In this document: piece after piece, positions 37,793 to 50,909 of the stretch
Position numbering within the stretch: position 1 is the stretch's first letter
How the letters are laid out: every line of letters starts with the position of its first letter
Source: Paramecium sonneborni
Taxonomy: Eukaryota > Ciliophora > Oligohymenophorea > Peniculida > Parameciidae
Direction of reading: 5' to 3'
Length of the DNA: 64,000 nucleotides
NCBI GenBank assembly: GCA_905182985.1
Contig: CAJJDN010000078.1
Span: 95,453 to 159,452, forward strand
Notes under the pieces: generated by a model
Databases searched by the model: none
What the model saw: only the letters and a program-made list of their open reading frames with translations
What the model was told of the DNA's origin: nothing
Translations under genes and position numbers: made by a program

Positions 37793-39786
37793 ATGTCACT
37801 TTTCGGGGCTTATGTCAAATTAAAAAGAAAGTCTTTCTGGGTGATTAGGTATGTCGAAATCTCTTAAGAAGTATTGATTATAATGATATCTAGGGAAATT
37901 TCACTTATAGAGATAAAAAAGATGACAAATAGATCAAAGCAGAATATAAATTGAAGAATTGTAAAATTAAAGAATTATTCACTAACAATGGTTAAGCTAT
38001 ATAAATTTTGCATGGAGATGAAACAATTAAAATAATTACATAAACTGATTAAGACCATAAAAGATTTTTACAATCTTTAAGTTAGATATAATATTAATCT
38101 GAATCAAAATCAGACATCTTATTTTAGGATTCATTTCTTAAATAACAATAATCCCCTTCTATTTTTATATAATAATCAAAACCTCCAACTTTTCAACCTG
38201 ATTTAGATTTTACAAGATAAGATTTTGGAGAAGATGTAAAAATCTTGGCTAAATAATTCATAAACAAATTTGAATCTAATAAATCTATTCTCATTGATAT
38301 AAGTGATGGTGTATTAATTTATAAATAAGAACAATTAGAAACAATTACAGAAAATAAATAGAGTACAATTAATTAATTAACTCTAAAATGTCAAAACCTT
38401 AGTATATTATATTTAGTAGCTATGTCTATTCTATTATTTTTCTTAATCTCATTCATCATTTACTTTTTCTTAACTTTTATTGAAAATCAAGCATACATTC
38501 ATAGTATTATTCTTACTATTAATGTTATCTTGCTTCCATTTGTTTTTAGAGATAAGTAACAAAAAAAAAATAAAATAAATTCCTTTATAACAAAAGGAAT
38601 ATGCTACATGAACTTTGATTACAATGCTTTAGTTTATTTAATAACCAGAAATGATATAAGAAAAGAATGGAATCCAAATCTATTATCATTTAAAGCAAAC
38701 CATCCTTTTCTAACTTTAAACTATGTAAATTCTGTTATAGAAAAATTTTAATAAGCAGTTTTTGTTGATGAAAATTCCTTTTATATTGTTGAATATTATC
38801 AATAATAAATTCTAAGAATATTTGTAATCAAATATCTTTTTGAAGAGGAAAATATTGAAATTAAATGCATAGCTTCAAATTCTCAAATTCACATTTTACC
38901 TTGTTTAAAATAGTTTGTAAAACAATAAAAGTTGAATCCTAAAAGTTTTCTTTTTGAATATTAAACTTCTAAAACATAAATAGATTAAGTTTCTGTATTT
39001 TAATCTGAAATAAATAATAAGTCTCCTCAACAAAAATAATATGAAGAACCAACCTCAGAAATCATAACATCTCAAGTTTTACCAATCTAATAAATTTAAA
39101 CAATACCAATTTAAATAAATCCTCCTCTATAATCTTATCCTCCTGAGTTTCAAAAATATTTTGATATTACATAGTAGGCAAAATAATTATTAGAGTCCAT
39201 TTATCCTTTAAATCCTCAATGGTAGATTTAATCTGAAAAATAAGGTTTTGTTATTCATACTAGATATGATGAAAATAGTGGATAAACTATGAGCAGAGGA
39301 GAAGGCATAGTTCCTTATTCAATTGAATAAATTTATGATATTATTGAAAAAGTAGAAAAAAGAGGGGATTACGATTCTCTGTTTGATTCTGTAATTTTAA
39401 TTTTAATATTTTAGGGTTATATGCATAAGAAACTTGATTAAGACACAGGTATATTATATTAAAGATTTAAAACTATTAAAATAGTGGTCAAGTCTAGAGA
39501 TTTTGTCTTAGTTTCAAGAGTTTTTAGAGAGGAATCAAAATGGATTATTGTTGCAAAGTCAATTGAATATCCTGAAATACCACCAATTAAAGAATCTGTT
39601 AGAGGGGAATTAAAAATTGCAGGATGGGTTCTTTAAAAAACACCTTCAGGAACTAAAGCTTGTTTTATCACTATGGTAGATCCTAAAGGATCTATTCCAG
39701 CTGCAATTGTTGCTAGTTCAGCCAAAGAGTAGGGTTTATGTGTAGAAAAAGTTAAAAATCTATTAGATAAAAGGAATAAAAAATGA
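37793..39786 (+). CDS. PH-domain / two-TM / START-domain protein, 648 aa
   Basis: ATG 37793 (MSLFGAYVKLKRKSFW) to TGA 39784-39786, with introns 37871-37893 (23 nt) and 39391-39414 (24 nt); 649 codons. Residues 1-105 look like a PH domain (WVIRYVEISQEGNFTYRD, HKRFLQSLSQI). Two adjacent hydrophobic spans follow at ~205-255 (LYLVAMSILLFFLISF, IILTINVILLPFVF). The C-terminal ~250 residues are START-like (YDSLFDSGYMHKKLDQD, VVKSRDFVLVSRVFREES, GWVLQKTPSGTKACF). An additional START-like segment after the membrane spans (MNFDYNALVYLITRNDIRKEWNP) may be a second module. Proteins of this type move or sense lipids at membrane contacts. The diacylglycerol kinase next door fits lipid signalling, but this is inference. 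Confidence 0.8.
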
Positions 39787-39939
39787 AGATCATATTTCCT
39801 TAGATATCGCATTTAATATATTATTTAACGATTATTGATTGGACCTTTTTCTATTCATCTAAAAGTTATATCATTTAATAGTGATTTCAATAAATAATTA
39901 AAATTTATTTTTTAAAGTAAATTACAAATATCAATTAAA

Positions 39940-41201
39940 TCACTAAACTATCCCTTCTTTATTGATTAAAACTCTAATTTTTCCTTAAGACAGTTATTAA
40001 CAGGATCTTATTGAAACAGATATAGGATTGGTAATAGAAAAATATTATCCATCAATTTAGAAATAAGTTCTTAAAGGTTCATTTTTTCTAAAAGTCAATT
40101 AAATAGGACCTTTAGTTTAGCTTAATCTAGTGGCTTAGCCAGGTATAATTCTTTCAGATCCAATACCTAAAATAGAATTAAAAGATAAAAATTCTAAGAC
40201 TCCATCAGAAAAAGAAGGAGGATGAAAATCATACTTTTTATATCCATTTTCATATTATGCATTCATCCAAATATTTTTTAATCCTCCTGCATAGGAATTA
40301 ATATTTAAACATAATAAATTAATTGGATTTCCTGGGATTGTGATAGAATCTCTTTATCCTATATTTTATGTGGTTTTGAATAATAATTTACTCTACATTT
40401 AATCATGATCATCAAAATATTCAAGTGTTTCGATAGATTAATTGATTTTGGGTGTTTTTAGAAACATTTTCTTGAATCCTTCCCAACAATAGACAATTTT
40501 ATTGCAAAATTGATTATCAGTTCTATTTTTATCAAATCCAAATCCAATTCTAGCATCAACACCTAAACTAAAATAATTTATCATAGGTTTATGGAATTTA
40601 GAATCTTTAAGTAATATTTTGATTTCTCCTACACTATTGGAATGTCTTTTGATTTCACTAATGAATCCATCCTAAAATAAATGAAATAAATACTTTTTTA
40701 AGTGTGATATCAACATCCCAAACATCAAAAAAGGATTCAGCTCCAATGAGCCATTATTCCACATAATTCTACAATATATAATTATTTTTTCCAAAAAGAT
40801 CTGCTGGTACTGTAGTACCCCATCCTAATGTATTAGCAAAGTCATTGCCTGTTCCTAATGGCAATGGTATAATTATGCATCTATTTAGATCAATTTAGTG
40901 TTATAATAATAATCCAACAATCCACATAATGGAACCATCTCCTCCACCTATCACTATATGAATGTCATTCTAGAAATGCACTTTTATTAACTCTAATCCC
41001 TTATTTCTAGAAGTTGGTTCATAGATATTAAAGAATTTGATTTTGGTATTTATTGGTTTTGTATGGAAAACCAATTCTTATTGCTAAATAGTAATAATTA
41101 CAACTATTTACATCATATTTCTAAAACTACAATCCTCTATTACCTCCACTTAGTTGATTATAGAAAAGATAGAATACTTGCTCCAAACATTCATGTTACA
41201 T
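39940..41201 (-). CDS. Diacylglycerol kinase, 403 aa
   Basis: Start at 41201 (MQHECLEQVFYLFYNQ), introns 41084-41111 (28 nt) and 40672-40693 (22 nt), stop TGA 39940-39942; 404 codons. Landmarks: NQLSGGNRG, the glycine-rich ATP loop VIGGGDGSIMWIV near residue 78, PLPLGTGNDFANTLGWG, then the accessory domain with NYFSLGVDARIGFGFDKNR and the C-terminal DGVLEFLSFNSILGIGSERI. These are the catalytic and accessory domains of DGK, which phosphorylates DAG to phosphatidic acid. There is no C1 or EF-hand N-terminus, so it is a minimal form. Its start is 44 bp beyond the stop of the K+ channel gene on the same strand. Confidence 0.93.
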
Positions 41202-41245
41202 TTTATAATAATTTTGTAAATATAAGTAGATATTGATTAACTATA

Positions 41246-43311
41246 TCAATCTAGTAATTGTTCTATCTCTTAAGTGATTTAAAACAGATCTTGAAGTCTT
41301 GATCTATTAGTCTAAATCTAAGGACGTTCAGTATCATTTGCAGTATCATCTTATTAAATATCTTCTATAGTCTTTTAACTGTTCTACTTTATGTATTCTC
41401 TTAGAAGAACAGTGTTTTTCCTAGGTTATGCTTTTATATACAATTATTATAAATACTTCTTTTTAATTATTTTTTAGTAGCATCATCAATAAATTATTAA
41501 AGTTATTGAATAGTCTCTTGATTCTTTTACCTTCTTTCTAGAGCAATCTTGTTCATTTTATTCATGATATGAGGAAAATCATCGTAAATCTCATTTTCAA
41601 AAGATGTTATAGTCAAATAATACATTTCACATTATGATTCACATTGTGCTACTGTTTCTCGTTTAATATGCATAAATATTTCTATTTCTCCAAAATATGA
41701 TCCTCCTATCATGCTTTTAAAAGCAAATTATTTTTTTTGATTGGTTGATTTAATAACAACAAAATCAGCTTTAAAATTCATTCTTCCTTCAGCAATAAAA
41801 TAAATAGCATCAGGATTACTATTTTATTCCCATATAATTTCTGATTCTAAAAATAATATGGGTTTCAATAGAGGAACAACCTTCACTAAGAATTATTTAT
41901 CATCCACTAATTAAAATAATTGCATATTTCCAAATACTCCATTATGGATATTCAGCATGATTTCATATCTGAGATTAATTGGAAGATCCTTAAATATATA
42001 TTTATTATCTGCCCAAGTAAAACAGTTTTTATCAAAACTATATTCTAGAGTTTCTTTCAATTTTTCTCTTAAATTTAATGATATTTTCTTTTCGACACAA
42101 AATTCATTCAAAATAGCTTATTATTATTAAAGTTTATGTCCCTTATAATCTATTTGTGAAAGTATACTTGATAATAGACCAATAATCAATGAATAAAAGC
42201 CAACCCCTACTATCATTAAAAATATAGTAATAATCATTTCAGCTGAAGAAAATGAATGTATATCTCCATATCCAACTGTTGTTAAAGTAGTAAAAGCATA
42301 ATAAATACTTGCAATATATTTAGTCTAAATATTTGATGAAGTTAAATTATTTCTAGAAACCCATGTTTATGCATCAAAATCATTGAATGCTGCTACGTAA
42401 TACCATAAACATCCTGAAAAATGGATCACTAAACACACTGATATAAGTAATGATAATAATCTTGAGAATCCATAATTAAATTGAAAGAATTCCATAATTT
42501 CTGAAATCCCTAAATACTTCATTATATCAATAAATCGAATTAATTTTAATAATCGATACATTCTTGGCAATTTTAATAACTTAAATAGTTTAATGTTCTT
42601 TGAATTCATATTATCATTCTCAGATATCGTACTATCCATTATATAGTTCAAAGGAAGACAAGACAATAAATCAACAGTAAACCATCCTTTTAAATAATTC
42701 ATCAATACAATCTTTCTTTTCTTAACTAATTTACCTTCTTCATCATAATATCCTGATATGCTACTGATTATCAAATCCAACCAAAATAATACATCTGTTA
42801 CGATATCTGCATAATACCATGCCTAAACTTAATTGTCAAGATAAAATGAAACTAAAATTAATTTAATAAGCAACTTCTAAATGGTAAAATTGTTGCAACA
42901 TAAATCATCATTAATAAGAAGATTCCATTCCAAAATTACTTTAAAAAACTATTAGGATGAATAATTGGAAACTCTAATTTCTCTTCATCCTAATCCTATG
43001 ATCTTGATAATGGGAACAGATATCTTTATAATGCAGGTCTTCATATTATACTTATCAATATTATACCTATCTCTTGTTGAAATATCATACAAATTAGAAG
43101 ATGTCCCATAAGTCACTATTTCTTTTGTTACTTAATTCAAAATATATATTGTTCGCAATCTTATAAGACATCTTCTAAATATTTTTTTTATCTCCTCTTG
43201 CTCAAAATGTCTACGTTCTGGCACAACTTGAGTTGGTTTTTTCGATCTCAAGAAGAAATTTAAAACTTTAAATGCTGTTTATCCACTTTTCACATGACTA
43301 CCACGGTTCAT
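41246..43311 (-). CDS. Voltage-gated K+ channel of the EAG/HCN type with cNMP-binding domain, 662 aa
   Basis: Start at 43311 (MNRGSHVKSGQTAFK), introns 43039-43066, 42852-42874 and 41431-41456 (28, 23, 26 nt), stop TGA 41246-41248; exactly 663 codons. S1 is FLLMMIYVATILPF, S2 DIVTDVLFWLDLIIS. The S4 region has spaced basics (LPRMYRLLKLIRFIDIM), S5 HFSGCLWYYVAAF, pore filter TTLTTVGYGD, S6 IGLLSSIL. A C-linker and a cNMP-binding domain follow (AIYFIAEGRMNF, FGEIEIFMHIKRETVA). GYGD predicts K+ selectivity. Paramecium has many such channels controlling ciliary beating. The cNMP fold has FGEIE but an unusual KRETVA in place of RxA/S, so nucleotide binding is uncertain. Confidence 0.93.
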
Positions 43312-43767
43312 GGATAATATAAATGATTAAAATTTTCTTTTTTATTATTCATCATTCTTCTCTGTCATTCAATATTTTACTTTCAAAGTAATATAACTTC
43401 ATTTTTTATCTCTATCCTCTTACTTTCCTTTTCTTAAAAAAAATAATCTTCTTTTTGTTATTATTTTACATATATAACAAAACCTAATGATCAAACTATT
43501 TCAACAAAATACATAATTTATTAAGCTAATTAACATAAAATATCTCCAGATTTCTTTTAATACAAGATAACGCTAAATTTTTTATAAATCAAACCTTTCA
43601 AAATAAAAAGATAAACATTTAGTATTATCATTATATTACACTTTAAAAACATTCAAAAAAAATCCAAACAAAAGTAAAAATAATACATTGAAATAAAAAT
43701 TCTGATTATTCACATAAGACTTTAATTTTATAATAAAATTTTAAAAACTAAAATTTCTATCTAATAC
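43312..43767. other. Divergent intergenic region
   Basis: 456 bp between two divergent starts, one of the longest gene-free gaps outside the last 3 kb. Very AT-rich with homopolymer runs. I see no RNA gene or protein-like frame; it presumably carries both promoters. Confidence 0.6.
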
Positions 43768-46644
43768 ATGTATAACAGAATTTATAGAGTTTAAAATGAT
43801 CCACTATATTTAGAAAACGATACAAATACATATCGTTTATAAATTCCAGAAAATGAATTGAAATCTCAAAAATCAAGTAGATTGACATCATAAAGCCAAT
43901 TAATTTAGATAGTGACAAATACATAGAAGAATGAATAATATCAACAAATAACTAGTAATACAGGATTGGCTTCAGAAAATTGGCTTATTGATTTATAAAT
44001 TGTACAAGAAGAAAACGTAGGATTAATCAGTCAACTCCAAGTGTTACAATTGAATAATAGATAATAAGAAAAAGAAATATAGGAATTTGAGGAAAGATAA
44101 AAATAGTTAGAAAGTAAATTAAAAGATCAGATTTTACGTATTTAATTAGAAAATGATATAAACTTTAGGAAAGTTGAATACGAGAATGTAAAATTATTAA
44201 GCTAAGTTGAAGTTTATTAAAAGAAATAATAATAATATGAAATTTTGATTGATGATTATTTAGCTTAGATAGATAAAATGGGTATTATAAACAATTCTAT
44301 ATAGTAATAATTAATTTTAGTATAGAAGGATACATCTCTCTTTTATAAGGATTAAGATATATAGATTTAAAAGCTTAGTGAAATGAACTAATAACTCTTA
44401 ACATAAATAGCATAGTTAAATAATTAAAAGTGCACAGATTCATTACAGATAAAAGATTTATGTATTATAAGGTAAACACTTTAAGTGTAAGTGAATAAAC
44501 ATTAAGATGAAATCCTTTTACTTAATGATAGATTGAATGAAATTTAGGATTAGAATTCCTAATTGAGTAGGATGAATAGTGAATATTTGAATCAAATAAC
44601 AATCCTTCAAACTTAATTGTCAGAAGTATAAAGCAAGTTATAGCTTAATACTTATGAAAGAGATACAAAGATAAGATTTAGCGAATAATAATCTAGATAA
44701 TCTAATTCTACTAGACATATAGAGGAATTAAATTCTAAAATTTTAAGCCTTAATACTTAAATAAATTAAGTAAATCAATAAAAGTAATAATTATAACAAG
44801 AATTGTATTAAATAAAAAAATAATTATAATAGTAATAAGAGGATTAATTATCAATTTAGTCTAGATAATCAAAATCAAATCAATAATAAAAGTTAATAGT
44901 TGAATTGGAAGAGAGAATTATATAATTTTAAAAGCAATTAGAGAATGAATCATTGAGTAAATCTGTCAACAATGGAGATTTAGATATAAAGAATAAATAA
45001 ATAATAATATTAGAATAAAATAATTCTAAATTATAATAGTAATTGGAATAATTAAATATTTAGATGGAGGAAGAGAAAAGTTTATTATATAATAGATCAA
45101 TTATCTGATTAAACTAGAAGAGTTAAGCAATTGAAAAATACAGAGTATGATTTTGAGTATAGAAATTCAATTAGGCAAAAATAAACATTATAATAAGAGT
45201 TGAGTAAAGCTAATTAGAGTGTTCAAAAATTATATAAGTAAAATTAAAATATTAGAAGATTAAATTATTCAGTTTTCAAATGAAAACTCAAAAATAGAAA
45301 AATAGAATAGGTTTATAGATGATATATAGGAGTAGCTATAATAATATAAAATAAAATATGAAAAAGAAATAAAAGATTAAAGATTTGAAAATTAATAATT
45401 AAATTCATAATTAGGGAAGGTAACATTTGAATTACAATAAATAAAATAGAAATATTCAAGAGAAATGGAAGATATAGAATTAGAATTTTAAAGAGAAAAT
45501 CAGAGAGTTTCTTTATAAGTAAATGATAAAGTATCTGACTTAAATTAATTAGAGTTAAATAATAAATAATTGAAATAAGATTTGTTGAATTTAGAATAAA
45601 AATATGAAAAATAATTAAGAGAAGCAAATATAAAAATAAAAGAAATATCAGATGATTTGGAGATAATGATTGAAAATTATAAAAAGGAGAAATAAGTAAA
45701 ATATCATAATCATTAGTTAATAGTTAAATTAAAAATTGGAAGACTAAAATGAAGACTAAAGAAAGTAGTTGTTAATTTAAGTTGAGGAAATTAAGATAAA
45801 GACAGAAAGACTAAGTGTTAAAAAGTATGAAGAATTATCAATAGAGTAACGAAAATAGTATTAGTAAGTTTAATTTTAATTTAATAAAGAACTTAATTAA
45901 CTTAAGGAAGAGCTGAGATAGAAAAATGAATAGATAAATCAAATTAAATAATTGAATTAATAGTTAGAGTTGAAAATAGACAAGTTTGAAAAATACCTAA
46001 GAGATTTAGAAGATTAATTGTAATAATTATCTAGAAAAGAAGAATAATTCAATTATTCAAAAAATTAATCTTTGGAAGATTCTTTGAATGTGAAAATTAT
46101 GCAATTATAAAATAATTTAGTTAAGGCTTAAAAAAAAGAAGATTAATTAATTTAGTGTATCAAATAATTAGAGCAATAATAGAATTCATTTAGAAATTCA
46201 TAAGAGCAAAGTAATTTAGAATAAAAAAATAATTAAATGTTTGAAGAAATATAAATATTAGTATAAACCATTAAAAATTAAGACTTTGAAATTTAGACTC
46301 TCAAGAATTAATTAAATTCATATTAAAGAGAAGTATCATTTATGAAAGAAGTTGTAAAGGATGACTCAAGTAGATTAGAAACATCTCTATAAGATGATTA
46401 AAATAGAAGAATTATTGAATTAGAAAACAAATGTGCATTATTATTAAATGAAAATACTCGATTAAATTTATTAAAAGTATTCTTATTTATTTTTAAATAG
46501 GCAAAATAAGTTGATGAATGGAAGAAAAGGCATGATATATTATAATCAGAATTTGAAAGAAGTTTAAATTTTAGAGAATAAAATCAATAAAATAAAAATA
46601 TTATAATGTCTAGTAATTTTGGATAAATTTCAAATGCAAAATGA
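43768..46644 (+). CDS. Long coiled-coil protein, 923 aa
   Basis: ATG 43768 (MYNRIYRVQNDPLYLE) to TGA 46642-46644. Four introns are needed or likely: 45080-45095 (16 nt), 45219-45255 (37 nt), 45696-45723 (28 nt) and 46477-46500 (24 nt); the result is exactly 924 codons. From residue ~95 to the end it is almost one continuous coiled coil of Gln/Glu/Lys/Leu/Ile heptads (for example QELYQIKKQLQQQQEDQLS). The head of ~90 residues is polar. Such proteins in ciliates are commonly basal-body, striated-rootlet or epiplasm structures; no specific homologue can be named. The 16- and 37-nt introns are outside the usual size range and deserve RNA support. Confidence 0.82.
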
Positions 46645-46655
46645 ATTATTTAGTA

Positions 46656-49600
46656 TCATAAAATTAATTAATTTTCTGCTTATCTCTTTTTGTATTTAAC
46701 ATAGCAACCAAATAACAGTATTCCTAAAAGAAATACGAATATAATTCCAAATACAAGCCAAAATATGAATTTTAAGCTTTTGTTCTCATCATACTCACTA
46801 TTTTGATTTACTTCTATTGTATCATTTTTTTCATGAAAATTGTTTTTTAGAGTAATTTAAATCTGTTCTGATCTTAAATGATCATAAATACAAAATTTAG
46901 TAGTGTTATGAATTTCATAAAGCGCAAAAAATTCCTTATTAATTACATTTGTTAATAAGTATATTTAAGATTCTTATGTAAAAAATGCTTATTACGAGAC
47001 TGAAATATTTTCATATAAAATAGCTCCTGAAAATAATGTAGACGAAATAGTAGGATGAACATAATTTAATTGCAAATTATAAAGAGCACTTATATATGTT
47101 GTAGTTTAATAGTAATTCATCAATAAATATTATTCTTTATATATTCTAACTTAACTGGAAGGCCAATTACCATATCCTTGAAGTATTTACAACACTTTAT
47201 AATTATTAATATCACATTGATAAGAATCTTATGAGATTTTACAAATGGATTATATTTACAAAATATAGTGTGAATGCTTATATGATTAACAGAATAATTC
47301 AACAGTAAATAATTATTATTAAGTCTTACTTTTGTTGATTATAATCCTATAAAACAAAGTCTTGGGATCAATATAATAGCCAATCTATTAAATAACTACC
47401 AATAAATCAATCTGAGTTTATTATATTTAAATGATGTGATTCTCCTTTAGTTGATACAAAGAAATTATTAATAAATTAGATTTTTTAGAGTAAACTTGAA
47501 AATAATTTAGTTCAGGGGAAACAATAGCTTAAAAATATGCTTGTTAAGAATAATTAAAATTATGAATATATGTTATTCTATCATCTTGAAAGGAGAAAAC
47601 ATCAATAGATATATCTGAAATTATAAAAAACAAATTCTATAAAACTTAAATTGATTTAGGATCAGCATTTAAAATAAGATAATCAAGGTTATTGAGACAT
47701 TGAAAATTGTTATCGCATTAAATGATTGAAATGGCATAAGAAAATTTAGGTACAATTGTATAAGATGAAATAAAAATAAGTTCTTTATAAACTGAAATTA
47801 TTTTGATATAAGTAAGATTTGTATCTAAGAAATAAATTTACTAAGCTTTAGTAGTCATATTTAATTTGACAATTTTATCGTCATGTAATATGAGAATAGA
47901 ATCTGATACATATTCTTTAATATCTAATCCTGAAGAACATATTTGCTTTTCTAAAAGATGCATGGATTTTCTTAATTTCAGCTATGCACTTTTTAAAGTT
48001 ATATCCACGACTTATCCAGTATACCATGAATATTTACTCTGACAATAACCTATAGGTCTATTTTAAGTGAGTAATTCTTCAAGATTTAATTCTGTTTTAT
48101 TAACGGTAATACTTGTATAGGGATTAACAAGAGTTGAATTAACTAAATATTTGTATTGTTCTTTGCTATCATAACTTGAAACAATTAAGAATGTATTAAC
48201 TTTTACTAAATAATTTGGATTATCTATATCTTAATAATAAATGGAATATTTAATATTCTGGGTTATTTCAAAGTAATGATTGATATCAGCTATAATGAAT
48301 AAATTAGAAACAGGATAAAATAATTTATATTTTGTAGAGAAAGTTGTTAATAAGGCATTGTGACTACTACATTCCATACAATATACATAGATAGTGCCTA
48401 AACTATCCTGACTATTTTAAAAATAGACATATTGAGAATATTAATTATGGTAAAACCTATTAGGAATGACATTATATAAGGAAACAGTGCTTTGATATTA
48501 TATGTTGTTAATGGAAGTTATTCTAAATGATTCAATGACAGCTGTATCCTTATAGTAAATCCAAATGATATTTTAAAAAGAAAAAATGGTGATAGTTTAA
48601 TTATAACTAAGAGGAATTATGTTAATTGGAAATATTTCATTTTCTTTAATTGAAATAAGCAATATCTACATGGCAGTTTAAACATATAAAATTTGATGAT
48701 AATCATTGGTTTAAATGTAAGAAGGATTCCATTAGATATTAAAATTTTAGATGAACTCTGTAGTAAGTACTTATGATTTTTAACATTTATCAATGACTTT
48801 ATAAATAATAATTAATTGATTAGAGTAGAGTACTGCCAAAAATTTATTAATATATTGAAATTGAATAATATAATGATCTTGGTCTGGATAAATTGTACAC
48901 TAATAAATAAGTGTTTCAGATATTTTCCAAACATCTAATTATTGATTATTTTTAACTACGATATAGACATCAATGCCATAAACAAAAAATTCATGGTATA
49001 TTAATGATAAATTGAATTCAAAAAATACCTAAATTGTAAATGCACAATTCATGTCTGAAGTACAATAGTAAACTTCTACAAATTGATTTGAAGACTAAAT
49101 AAAGTAAAAGTAAGCATTTGTAACTTGTACTATTTTAATATATTGAGGAGTCGCTTCAGAAATTATACCACTTATTGTTTTCTGTTACAATTATTCAAAA
49201 TTAATGCTGAATTATACTTAATTGATCCTTTATTAGTTAATACCAGAAAAAGCGATATTTGGACCATCTATAAATCTTTAAACTTCATAAGATTCTATTT
49301 GGTTATTCAATATTGAATTGAATTAATTTATTACTGTAGGAATAGCTTCTGTAGAATTCAATCCTATTGTCATATATTAAATTTTAAGAACACAAGATTA
49401 GAGTATATTTACTTACTATATCAAAGTAGCTTAACGAATTTATTAATACAAAGAATTTGATTTAAAATATAAACTTTAATGCATTCTAATTATGATCCTT
49501 TAACTTCTCTATTCATTTAATGTAATTATTTCATCTAAAGTTTAGTCCATAATTAATACAGAGTTCTCATCTATCAAAATTGTTGATAAATTCTTTAAAT

Positions 49601-50657
49601 TGAATTGTAATAAACTTAATTATCCTTCTTTATATACAATTAGACTATTCTAGGTAAAATAAATTTCATATTGCTTTTCTGAATTATCAATCTTTTTTGT
49701 ATTCGTTTGATTACCTCTAATAATATGAATTGATTATTATGTTAGAAAAGCAAAATACTAATTTTAGATATGATATGCCATTTATAATACTGGGAATTAA
49801 AGTTCAGGGTTAAAATACTCTTTTATAAGAATATAAGGGAATTCTTTAGCATTGATTGATAATACCCATTAATTGTTGTTCAATATTGTTATTATTTATT
49901 ATTCAATTTACACTTAAACTATTTATAATTGAATTATTGTTTTTGTATCATTAAATATTTGATTGATATATTTATCATCTATTTCAAGAATTTCTTAAAC
50001 TGTTCCATCAATTTATATAAATTGAATCCATGACTATTAGTGTTCATCATCATAATAAAATACTCGAATCAATATGTTATCCTAAAAAGCAAAGATTCTT
50101 CTTTTTATTTTAAGATTTTTAGTCTGATTTTAAGTGAAATATTAAATTTGACTTGACTCTCTTTAAATTATGAATACATTGCTGGTTTAATTATAACAAT
50201 CTAAGATTAGAGTGTATCTATCCATAATCTCAATATCCTAACAAATTTAATTACTTATTTCAAAATATTATTTGAATTCTGGTAAACGCTAATTGTATTC
50301 AATTTAATAACTATTTGTGTATATTTCATATTTATCATTAATTTTATTCAATAATACATATTGATTTACTGCGCTGTAGTCTAAATAAGATCTCAAATAC
50401 TTTACACTTACTATATTATTGAAAGAATTGTTCTTATTAGAATGAGTCTACAAATATTATTAAATATTTATGTCATCATCATTTGCTATTAACAATATTT
50501 AAGATTGCTCTTATTTTATAAATAAATTTTGAATATCCATACTTTATGTTTCATTAATTTTATTCACAAGTACTAATTCGTTGTTTGGTATTTATGTACA
50601 ACATTCTGCTATTCTAACATAAAACAACAACAATATGGATTAAAATAAGGTAATCAT
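46656..50657 (-). CDS. Large type I membrane protein, 1333 aa, intronless
   Basis: Start at 50657 with a signal peptide (MITLFQSILLLFYVRIAECC), one frame of 1334 codons without a single TGA to the stop at 46656-46658. The ectodomain of ~1270 residues is a regular alternation of short beta strands with many Gln, Tyr, Ile and Ser, like a chain of propeller blades. The C-terminus has one membrane span (FIFWLVFGIIFVFLLGILLF) and a short basic tail (KYKKR). No named domain is visible. Long intronless secreted or surface proteins of this kind are ciliate-specific in my experience. The stop is 11 bp from the stop of the convergent coiled-coil gene. Confidence 0.82.
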
Positions 50658-50909
50658 TCTTATTAATTAAAAATATAAATTCTCATTCACAACAATTATA
50701 TTCATCAATATTAACCATTTTTGTATACATGCTTTGTTAAATTAAACAAAACTCAAAATTAATAAAAATATAGAATAATTTCAGTCAAATTTAAAATTCT
50801 AAAGCATTTATTGTTGCCATTATCATCTTCTCCTTATTCTTCTCAATGAACAATAATTATGGACATATAGAGTAAAAATTCCTTTCCAATATCCTTCTTT
50901 ATTTAATTG

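Noticed and set aside
39950..40225. A plus-strand TGA-free frame that reads smoothly at 39.95-40.22 kb
   Set aside because: It is the exact antisense of the diacylglycerol-kinase accessory domain, whose minus-strand reading carries clear family motifs.
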